NCBI GenBank assembly: GCA_950022655.1
Contig: OX465584.1
Span: forward strand, 66,184,437-66,248,436
DNA length: 64,000 nt
Direction: 5' to 3'
From: Alentia gelatinosa
Taxonomy: Eukaryota > Annelida > Polychaeta > Phyllodocida > Polynoidae
In this document: positions 55,386 through 64,000 of the stretch, piece after piece
How the letters are laid out: each line of letters opens with the position of its first letter
How positions within the stretch are numbered: position 1 is the first letter of the stretch
Notes under the pieces: model-generated
What the model was told of the DNA's origin: nothing
Databases searched by the model: none
Seen by the model: only the letters and a program-made list of their open reading frames with translations
Made by a program: the position numbers and the translations under genes

Positions 55386-55682
55386 GGACCTGTTTCAGTA
55401 GTCTCGTGACATTAGGCCCAGACAGACATCAACAGCGGCACCAACAGTGCAAGCAACAGCGGAAAAATTCTAGCAAATATCAGAACGTCGGAGCAGCCAA
55501 TCTTCTTCATATTTGGAACGATTATAGATTAGCTGTATCCCCTACTCATATAAAAGTGTCATTGCTTAACTCCTACGAGAAGTGAGTGAAACTCCGCGTG
55601 TCATCTACTGCAATCTTGTGATCTGTCCGTATGGTGTCACAGACGCCATCTAGACATGTCGCGAAACTACTGAAACAGGTCC
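55386..55682. mobile_element. MITE family H, CAG target duplication
   Basis: GGACCTGTTTCAGTAGTC / ACTACTGAAACAGGTCC between CAG trinucleotides. Highly similar to 10838-11134. Confidence 0.9.
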
Positions 55683-56066
55683 CAGGTCTACTTCCTGAAT
55701 AAACACGTCAAAATTCCTTCTTCGTCTCTTCATGATTATAAGTTGAAGAACTTCAACCTCCCTTTGTGTCAGTATATTGACGGAAGTCTGGCCTGCGAAC
55801 ACAAGTCTGATACATCAAGATGAATCAGTATTTGTAGGTTGTTAAGTAATATCTTCACAGGCTTTCATATAATGAAATTATATATATTAAATAATAAGAA
55901 GTTTTATAACATCACTTTGATACAGGAACAAAGCACCTGGAGTGGACTGACATCAACATTAATTTGCCATAGTTTATAGCGGATAGTGTGTTCTGGCTAT
56001 GGTTAGGGCCAAGAACCGACTGACTCCAACATATTACGATATATACGTAGTCTCTTCCACGGTTGC

Positions 56067-56585
56067 AGGACGTTAGGGCCCATCACCTTAAAGGCGGGAC
56101 ATTAGGGCCCACCCTACACCGGGGGTGTGAAAGCCTCAGTCACGCCTCGGCCGCACCGCCATGCCGCGGTCACACCTGTGGTGCCGGGAGGGAGATGTGG
56201 CATAAATAGACGTTAGGCCCCACCTAATTTTGCATAATTAGTTAATGTTTGAATACTGGAGAACTTGCTGGTAAAAAACTTGACCAGTATCAAACTCGAC
56301 CTGTTTTAAATCTTCCCTACTCAAGCATCTCAACTGTGAATAAATACTATATTTAGTAGTAAGTATTAGTAAGTAACCCTATCCCTAACCCTTACCCTAA
56401 CCCTAACCCTAACCCTAACCCTAACCCTAACCCTAACCCTAACCCTAATCCTATCCCTTTCCCTATCCCTAAGCCTATCCCTAACCCTTACCCTAAACCT
56501 AACCCTAGGTTGGCTTTAGGCGGGCCCTAACGTCCCAATGAGTGGGCCCTAACGTCCCGACTTTCGGGTGGTGGGCCCTAACGTC
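56067..56585. mobile_element. foldback element with GGACGTTAGGGCCCA modules around an interstitial telomere tract
   Basis: GGACGTTAGGGCCCA, GGACATTAGGGCCCACC and GACGTTAGGCCCCACC on the left are opposed on the right by GGGCCCTAACGTCCC twice and GTGGGCCCTAACGTC. CTCTTCCAC occurs just outside both ends (56052 and 56593), a possible target duplication. Confidence 0.8.
56375..56507. repeat. interstitial telomeric repeat (CCCTAA)n
   Basis: About 22 hexamers, of which roughly ten (56395-56450) are perfect. The outer ones drift to CCCTAT, CCCTTA and CCTAAG. Confidence 0.95.
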
Positions 56586-57432
56586 TACATACCTCTTCCA
56601 CAGACACTGGGGGGCCTATGAATAAAAGACTTCTGCACTATGAATAGAACCTCATAGTGTATATGGCGGTGGTAATAGGCGGGGAGGGGCAGGATACAGG
56701 CACTGAGGCACAGAGTAGAGATATACTTATATATATATATCTTTCTACTCTGTGACTGAGGCTGGTCTAGGCTCTACATTCTAGGTCTTCCAAGGTGGCA
56801 CTCTCCATACAGATCCTTCGCAGAAATAGAGTCCAGGATCTCTGCTAGGAGAGTGCAAAAGATGGAGGCATTACCGATAATGCACAAAAAAAAAATGGAA
56901 CCCGTTACCTGGCCTATACTGTGACTCGGCCAGGCTTCCAGGCTAGCTGCGGCAGGGAATTCCATACCGGAAGCAGTATGGTGGCAGTAATGACGTCACA
57001 TGTTTATGTACAGGCATGACCGAAAATCAACTAAGCAGTTTTATATTTGCTGAAATGTAAGTATAAAATATATTAGTAGATCACAGACTGAATTTCGTTT
57101 CAGGAATTAGAGAGGTTTTATTATCTGGCAGCTTGCATGTGTGTATTTGTTTTGTAAGTCCCATGTTTGAATCTGTGCTATTTTTAGCACTGCCTAGAGA
57201 AAACTTCTACAACCAGCCAATCAGTGACTTGTGTCCTGCCATATTTGGTTACCCTGCGAAATTCTGTATTTATCGCCACCCAATACGCGCATGCATCTGG
57301 CATGTTCTTCGGTTCAGCTATTGGACGTACTCTAGCCTTGGAAACAGCCAAAATCTAACTCTAAGTAAACTAATTAACAGAGATGACGCTAAATTTGTGT
57401 GTCTCTTTGTTACAGTAATCTAACAACACCAG
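56586..57432. other. no gene seen
   Basis: Contains the 44550-type interspersed repeat (56600-56995). The open frame on the minus strand (56774-56965) has hydrophobic residues but no identifiable family. Confidence 0.35.
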
Positions 57433-57682
57433 GGACCTGTTTCACTAGTTTCGTGACATGTCTAGACGGCGTCTGTGACACCATACGGACAGTTTCACTC
57501 ACTTCTTGGGGTTGACTAGTTTCGTGAAAACAGCTGCCCCTAGGAAAAGACAGACCCCAAACATGGTTTGGTTTCATAAGAGCTAGACATTAGACTTCGT
57601 TTTGTCCGTTCTTGCTTGCACTGTTGGTGCCGCTTTTCATATCTGTCTAACACTTTTGTCATGAAACTAGTGAAACAGGTCC
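57433..57682. mobile_element. MITE family H, CAG/TAG flanks
   Basis: GGACCTGTTTCACTAGTTTC and AAACTAGTGAAACAGGTCC; CAG before and TAG after. Confidence 0.87.
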
Positions 57683-57876
57683 TAGAAGATGTTTTTCAAA
57701 CTAAACAAAAAGATCTGTGATCTTATCATGGTCTTTATGTGTAGACGGGGGTTAGCGATTTGGAAAAACACTCCTGCACCCACCGCTGTTGCGACCACGG
57801 AATAGAGAGAGCTGGGGAGACGGCCCGCGGATGACAGCATGGCCTAATCTGCATACCCCGTGTTTCGGCAGATCTG

Positions 57877-58181
57877 GGACCTGTTTCACTAGTCTCGTGA
57901 CATGTCTGTGACACCATACAGACATCGGGTTTGTCTAGTTTTGACACCACAAGTAGCTGCCCTTAGGAAATACAGACCCCAAACATCAGAATTAGACAAA
58001 TCTAGACACATCATGGACCTGTTTCACTAGTTCTGTCACAAAAGTGTTAGACAGACATAAAAAGCGGCACCAACAGTGCAAGCAAGAACGGACAAAATGA
58101 AGTCTGATGTCTAGTTCTTATGAAACCGGACACACCATCTAGACGCCATCTAGACATGTCATTGTCTAGTGAAACAGGTCC
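57877..58181. mobile_element. composite MITE family H, CTG target duplication
   Basis: Outer termini GGACCTGTTTCACTAGTC and TGAAACAGGTCC between CTG trinucleotides. An internal GGACCTGTTTCACTAGTTC at 58015 marks a second copy inserted or fused. Confidence 0.87.
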
Positions 58182-58406
58182 CTGATTGGTTGAGAGATTT
58201 GTGCTATGTTTTCAGGTCTCACATCGGTAAATCAAACTGTATGGCGTTGTTCGGTTCTATGGGAAGCCATATGTTTTACACATGGAACAAGTAGCGATTA
58301 TTCAACCGCTCCTTTTCTCCAGGAAGATTCTCTCCCCAGAGGCAGTGTATAGACTGTCTTCTTTCCTGGAATCAGATGCCGTATATTTTCATTGTACTAT
58401 CCTTAA

Positions 58407-59156
58407 AGCCTGTCCCCACCTACCACGATTCTGGTCCCGATTGGCCTTACGACGGCCTTCCCGACACCATTCCGATTGTAGCGTGAGGTCTGGCAAAATC
58501 GTGGTAGGTGGAACAGCTTTCTGCGATTCCGTCCACGACAGCTCACGATAGGCCACGACGAAAACGCCAATCGTAGAGGTCCCGATAATTTCCAACATGT
58601 TGGAATTTTCGTAGCCTGTCGTAGGGTATTGTGTGTGATTTATCGGGAAAATATCTCTTTCGGGTGAAATACTTAACGGAAAATTATGAAATTCTGGAAT
58701 TAGGTAGGGCGCATATAGATGTATAATCGCTGTAAATATGATATTATTTGAGGAAGTCTAAGTGTCTGAAAATAATAGTTTCATAACAGAATTATGATTC
58801 TATCACAGTTATATTCTTCAATTTGATTGTTTTAGTGTCTCGAAAATAATATCATAATATGTTGTAAATACCTCTAAAAGAATATTCAGATTCATTAAAT
58901 ATTTCTGAAATTATAATATATTTCAATATTAAAACTCTGCCTGAGATCTAAATTGGTACACCGATTGAATCGTGAGGCAATCGTGACCATGGTTTATGTT
59001 TTTGGTCCTCCAAAGGCATTTCTACGCTCTACGATTTCAAACCATGTCCACGATTTTAAACTATCGGGGACCCCTCGATAGGTCACGATTTGGCCATTTC
59101 AAATCGTAGCTATCGGGAAGTATGTCGTAGACCATCGTGGTAGGTGGGGGCCGGCT
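58407..59156 (-). mobile_element. family O foldback MITE, near-identical inverse of 18478-19223
   Basis: GCCTGTCCCCACCTACCACG and CGTGGTAGGTGGGGGCCGGC termini. GATTTATCGGGAAAATATCT, TAGGTAGGGCGCATATAGAT and TTTGGTCCTCCAAAGGCATT match the other copy with few changes. Confidence 0.92.
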
Positions 59157-59506
59157 TTTACACTTCTTTTTCCTACCACGACAAATGTCAACGGAACGAA
59201 AAAATACAACTTATCGGGGTCTTTGTTGCATTCCCGTTACCTAAAGTGACCCGTCTTTATGGAATGTCCTCCATAAGTGTAAGACATGTCTTACAAGACA
59301 ATGAGGGGGTAAGATCTCCACGAGAAAGTCACAGGTTTTTTCCTTCCTTCGATGTCTCTTGTTAAGTGAGTTTGATCTTTCATAACAAAACGTCTTCCAC
59401 TAACACAAAGTAAACGATAAAAACTACAAAGGACGTCCTTGAATTAAAAAGAAAACACAGACTGACGCGACGATCATTGTCACTATCGCCTGGGGCTAGT
59501 TCTAAC

Positions 59507-60146
59507 CAGGGGGTAGTTTAACAATACGGTCCTAGGAGATTTATGCCTGTAAGACAGGTCCTAGGACAGTTTGCGTTTAACTATTAAGACAATCTTGGGG
59601 AGGAACTGTCTTAGCCAAGGACATTTGCCTGATTGTCCAAAAGTGTTTAACAAGTTTGACCCACATCTTAAGACTGTCCTCCACATACCCAAAAGGGTCC
59701 TAGACGGGGGACATCTATATAGGAGTCTTAGATGGTTCAAATAAACAAAGAACAACCGTATTTATCAACTTAACTAGAGGAAATATGTATAATATGGTAT
59801 GTGATACAAAATAGCAGTGTTAGAGGGAAAATAGCTTAAATATTTAGTTACATTCGTTGATAACTGATTATGATGAAATTAGTTACCACAACCCCCACTA
59901 TATGTGGCACTACCTGCAGTTCTTAGGAACTCTCTTCCACAAGGGTCCCACAACTGTCTTACAGCCTGTTTTGTCCTAGCCTGGGAGCGAATTCAGTCCC
60001 AGGAGACTAATTATACATTTCACACCCTACAGGGGACACGACTTGTTAAACGGGAAAGGTCTTTCATCCTAAGATATGTCTTGTATTTCTAGTCTGATCC
60101 TAGGAGGATTCTTCTCCTAGGACCAAAACGTGTTAAACGGTGCCCA
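59507..60146. mobile_element. family U foldback element built on CCTAGGAC words
   Basis: GGTAGTTTAACAATACGGTC + CTAGGAG at the left and CTCCTAGGACCAAAACG + TGTTAAACGGTGCCCA at the right are inverted. Internal ACAGTCCTAAG-like words pair loosely. Confidence 0.75.
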
Positions 60147-60224
60147 GTATCGTTCTAAGTTTTAGAAACACCTCTCAGTTGTTTCTCTGCTTCTTCGAAT
60201 AACAGAAAATTTGTATCTCTATGG

Positions 60225-60262
60225 TGTCGCAGACATGTCACAAAACTAGTGAAACAGGTCCC
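60225..60262. mobile_element. MITE family H terminal fragment
   Basis: GTCACAAAACTAGTGAAACA then GGTCCCTGG, cut at the LINE target site duplication. Confidence 0.75.
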
Positions 60263-60285
60263 TGGACCTGACTCCTGCATACATT

Positions 60286-61102
60286 TTGTATTTTTTTCAA
60301 GGTTTTTATTATCAAATTCTGGTACAGGCCAGTTCTTCCATTTGACAACATCAGCGAATCCCTATAAATTTCAACTGTCAACTACCACCGAAAAAAAACA
60401 CAAAAAGAAACCCTGCTAGATTTGATCTCTCGGTTCACAGTCCAAGACAACTGTTGCTTCAGGACTCGCTTGAATGCAGCTTCAGATTCCAAGTGCTGCA
60501 CTCCCCCACTTAATCCATCCCATATCTGTATTCCTCGATACATAGGAGATTTCGAGTAGCGTGTGGTTTTGTGTGAGTGCACAATGAAGGATTTCTTACC
60601 GGCACTTCTCGTTCTTCGATAATGATGATCAATCCATTTATCATTACGAGACAAGTTGAACATAATCTTCGCTAGCTTCAGATATCGCCGTTGTTCGAGG
60701 TCCTCAACATTTAACCCTCTAAGGACGGATACCTGCGGCCAAGCTACCGCCTGGAGGACGGGTGCTGGCGGCCCTTTATACCTCTAGGGGACGGGCACAC
60801 AATCGTTTAAACCCACAATTCAATTGTTTAATTGTGTGATATGATATATAATCCTAGACATTTTATTTCTTTTGAAAAGAAATATTGATAATGGTATTAT
60901 ACATACATTCTGTGAAAATTTCATTAATGTTCCTCCATTATTTTTTGTTTAAATCGATTTTGTAGATTTTTGATAAATCAAGGCATCATTTGCCCTGAAC
61001 TGGATGATGCCTCAAAGCATCATTCGCCCTTAAAGGGTTAACGATCTCTGCAGGTCATAGACAGTTGGTTTATGCTTGCAGCCACCTTGTACCACCCACA
61101 AG
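60286..61102 (-). pseudogene. 5'-truncated LINE with 25-bp target duplication, interrupted by a piggyBac-type MITE
   Basis: Flanked by CCTGG(A/C)CCTGACTCCTGCATACATT (60261-60285 and 61103-61127, one mismatch). On the minus strand, removing the MITE and one TTAA joins TVYDLQRSLNV to EDLEQRRYLKLAKIMFNLSR, then DKWIDHHYRRTRSAGKK, YRGIQIWDGLSGGV and AFKRVLKQQL. This is the C-terminal block of a non-LTR reverse transcriptase. The A-rich 3' end lies at 60286-60310 (minus strand). Confidence 0.85.
60715..61037. mobile_element. piggyBac-type MITE (family D) nested in a LINE
   Basis: CCCTCTAAGGACGG and CGCCCTTAAAGGG between TTAA at 60711-60714 and 61038-61041. Removing one TTAA plus the element restores the reverse-transcriptase frame, confirming TTAA duplication. 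Confidence 0.92.
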
Positions 61103-61127
61103 CCTGGCCCTGACTCCTGCATACATT

Positions 61128-61489
61128 AATTACATGCACAGTGTGCAGTAAATGATCACAAGGTGTGTCTCTTTGCCAGGTCTCTTATCTAATTGGTTTT
61201 CTATTGCAGACACTGATTAAATCCTTCCTGTAAAGTCAGATTAGAGCTGGCATTTCCCTGTCATACAGTGGTCTGTCGTCAAGCACTGTAATCAACAGAT
61301 TGCAATTAATACTTATTTACGTGTTGAGGTGTCTTCGTCTTGTGAGAAGAGACTCAAATTAATTAAAATCTCTCAGATATTGCCTAACAAGATGTTAGAA
61401 CAGTCTGACCGTACTGCACAAGGCGCTTCAATGAGTAGGATTATTCAATTCGTTTCATCAGCAATTATTATAACCTAGGTGACCCTCTT
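61128..61489. other. no gene seen
   Basis: Unique-looking sequence to the right of the LINE target duplication. Confidence 0.35.
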
Positions 61490-62039
61490 TAAAGACAAAT
61501 GCGGGTAGTTGGGTAATTCTTAAATTCTATTGAGTTTTGTTGGAACCCTCTCGGGAAAAATCGGGCCTCCGATTTTTCATAAATCGGGGCCTGATTTCTT
61601 CGGAAATTTTTTTTATTGAGTTTTGCAAATAACTCCGGATAATATAAGTTCCATATATCAGAAAATAGAAAATGCAAAAGGTATGGCATGTCACCATACT
61701 AACTTCTATGGGAGGGCCATCTGAAAATGTAAGTGCTTAACTATTGGTGTCTATGGGAAAATGCAATATTTTGACTTCAAGGCTAGATGACACTGATGTT
61801 CTATTGCTATATTTAAATGATTCTGGATTCTGATAGTTGGGAACATATACAAATGAGAAACGCTAACAAAATACTATGTCACCATGCTAACTTCTATGGG
61901 AAGGCCATCTGAAAAGATAAGTGCTTAACTATCGGTGTCTATGGGAAAGTGCTACATTTTCTTAATACCAGATGGCAGCACCAGTGTAAACTGAGTAGCA
62001 ACAGGGGGAGCAGCGATATCTGCCCGCATTTGTCTTTAA
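61490..62039. mobile_element. family V element with 17-bp inverted termini and an internal duplication
   Basis: AAAGACAAATGCGGG(T)AG and CTGCCCGCATTTGTCTTT, with TTTAA-like flanks. A segment of about 75 bp (CACCATACTAACTTCTATGGG to GGTGTCTATGGGAAA) is repeated at 61692 and 61880. Confidence 0.82.
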
Positions 62040-62264
62040 TCGTCAGTAGTGAGAAATCTAACAGAAATCATTGGTCAATTCTTTCTTTTATATTTATCAA
62101 TTCCGATTCCCATATTCGAAAACAATGATCAACAAGTGTTTGTTTGTTTGGGTAGTTTAACTTCTAATTTGCTCCATTAGACTTACTTTTGGTTTGATCG
62201 AATCTATGAGATGAATTCAGGTAGAAATCTCACCCCTACACATTTACTGAGGTGAGAATTCTTT

Positions 62265-62790
62265 TACTTCCCACACCACATGGTATGAGAAGGATTGGCC
62301 TTATATAGCAGTAAATCTACAACTGCTGGGGACGGTGGAGAAAAGTGGCTGTACACCACACCACACAGACATGGTATGAGAAGGACTGGCCTTTGATATA
62401 GCAGTAAATCTGCCACTGCTGGGGGTGAAGGAGAAAGGTGGCTGCACACACCACATAGACATGATATGAGAAGGACTGGCGTTTGATAAAGCAGTAAGTC
62501 TACCACTGCTGGGAATAAAGGAGAAAGGTGGCACACACCACATAGACATGATATGAGAAGGACTGGCCTTTAATATAACAGTAAGTCTACCACTGCTGGG
62601 AATGAAGGAGAAAGGTGGCTGTACGCCACACCACATAGACACGGTATGAGAAGGACTGGCCTTTGATATAGCAGTAGGTCTACCACTGCTGGGGTTGATG
62701 GAGAACCGTGGTTGCAGTGAGACTCGAACCCACAATGTCATAGAATCCTGGGGTTAAAAATCTAACCACTGAGCTCCCTGCCCACCCCCG
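62265..62790 (-). mobile_element. tRNA-derived SINE with a body of about five 93-bp tandem units
   Basis: On the minus strand from 62790: GTGGGCAGGGAGCTCAGTGG (A-box-like), TGGGTTCGAGTCTC (B-box-like) and CACTGCAACCACGG. Then tandem units CAGCAGTGGTAGACCTACTG, AAAGGCCAGTCCTTCTCATA and TATGTGGTGTGG. These are the same 93-bp repeat as 11526-12400. Two units have small deletions. Confidence 0.82.
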
Positions 62791-62855
62791 GGGCAAGTGT
62801 AGATGCTGCCCGTTTCCAATGAGCGACCAAAACAGAACGGATTCATTGAAGAAGC

Positions 62856-63374
62856 TTAAAGGCATATCCTACAATTCAAGATGGCGCCATCTGGTAATTT
62901 TTAAATAATGTCAATTATTAGTCAAAACTAGTTTCTTCTGATTTATTCTAATTCTACTTGGGTAAATTCAACATTTTGTTTAGTTTATCCAGGTAAAATA
63001 GGCCAATTTGCATTTGGTTGATTTACATAGTAAATCTACTGAAAAATGTGATTTTCTTCAATTCTTTCAAAAACAAGGACGGTCACCTATGATTTTTAAA
63101 ACATAAATAAGTAGTACTATGTATGTACTATATTCTGTGAAAATTTGAGGAAAATGACATGGGTTTTTACTATTTGAAAAAAGCACTTTTAGAATTTCTA
63201 TATATTCTTATATAAACTTATCATCATATTGATCTATAAATCAAAAACTAGTACGGTGAGCCCCGATTTTTAAGTTAGATATGTGTTCCACAACACTTAA
63301 AGATTGTCATATTCAATTTCCAGAAAATTGACATGGGTTTTAATTTTCAAGCCAAATTGTCCGAAATGCCTTTA
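62856..63374 (+). mobile_element. MITE family M, full copy
   Basis: TTAAAGGCATATCCTACAAT and TGTCCGAAATGCCTTTAA. AAAAACAAGGACGGTCACCT and ATGGGTTTTAATTTTC inside. Best uninterrupted reference for the family. Confidence 0.9.
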
Positions 63375-63699
63375 ACATCTTTTTGGTGGCGGCCTGCTAT
63401 TGGTCTATTGTAACAAATAATCAGTGAGGGTACAGTGAATGCCATGTTTCATCTGGGTTTGATGAACATTTGAGGCTAAAAACTTGAGCCTCATCGATAA
63501 AATCAGAGCATTTTGATTTTATCAGTCGTTAACCAAGTCAGTCAATGGTGGCCTTATCCCATAGTCTTCGCCAAAATAATAAGTTACTACTTCAATATGC
63601 GGTTGCGTTTCCATTTATCAATCTGGCAGCGATATTTCAATATATCGGTGAGGATTTTTTGGTCAATGGGAAAGGAGTTTTAGTTGTAAGGGAGGGGGG

Positions 63700-64000
63700 G
63701 GGGGGTTGTCTATCGAGATCCCGACGAGCGCCGATATTGACCTTACGATACAAAATCCATATCGTAGCAAAATCGTAGCGCATATCGGGGCAGTTGATCA
63801 GGTTTCTACGATAACGCACCGACGCGCACCGACGCGCTGTGATAAAAAACCCGTATCGTAGAGGGTCTACGACAATCGATCATGTATGCAATGCACCCTC
63901 CCAACACGTTACGACGCGCACCGACGCGAACCGACGCGCACCGATACGCTACGATACGCTACGATATGGTCAGTTTGTATCGGTGCGCGTCGGCGTGTAT
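63700..64000. mobile_element. family P-like element with CGACGCG micro-repeats, cut by the window end
   Basis: CATATCGGGGCAGTTGATCA and GGTTTCTACGATAACGCACC parallel the P-family core. Around it GCACCGACGCG and CTACGATACG words repeat many times (63817-63835, 63910-63990). Confidence 0.7.

Noticed and set aside
62705..62790. Functional tRNA gene
   Set aside because: A- and B-box-like segments exist, but the acceptor and T stems do not pair well and the head is fused to the 93-bp repeats; better read as a SINE.

Overview
This is a 64-kb piece of an animal genome. It is intron-rich, AT-rich and packed with transposon debris. The only confidently recognised host gene is the 5' half of a concentrative (Na+-coupled) nucleoside transporter, SLC28/CNT family, on the minus strand. 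Four coding exons join in frame at 20905-20406, 8182-8041, 5847-5653 and 415-254. They give 999 nt, or 333 codons, and the gene runs off the left edge before the second half of the transporter. A candidate untranslated 5' exon with a strong splice donor lies near 30174-30300. A vertebrate-type (TTAGGG)n interstitial tract, the CNT sequence, many MITEs, tRNA-derived SINE heads, 5'-truncated LINE tails and one solo LTR together suggest a marine invertebrate. A lophotrochozoan such as a mollusc is my guess; the species cannot be fixed from the sequence.

Layout. 1-20.9 kb: the SLC28 exons, with introns full of MITEs. A 77-bp minisatellite lies inside a MITE (491-1758), a 48-bp minisatellite abuts a SLC28 splice acceptor (8183-9060), and a 93-bp array lies at 11.5-12.4 kb. 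21-25 kb: a 1.57-kb foldback with a nested MITE, then more copies of the same nested family. 25-38 kb: paired long MITEs with CWG target duplications, foldbacks, a tRNA-like SINE, a 19-bp minisatellite inside another element, and a 456-bp solo LTR (33902-34357). 39.0-42.1 kb: about 50 copies of a 60-bp satellite that is the terminal repeat of a MITE found elsewhere in the window. 42-64 kb: LINE 3' ends, each interrupted by or inserted into other elements, an interstitial telomere tract inside a foldback, and a SINE carrying the 93-bp repeats.

Most long open frames here are not genes. The 330-, 307-, 236-, 215- and 272-codon frames lie in tandem arrays whose unit (93, 60 or 48 bp) is a multiple of three and lacks stops. 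The recurring theme is mobile elements whose ends or interiors have been amplified into tandem arrays. I count at least five independent cases. I see no bacterial-type genes, CRISPR array or operon.
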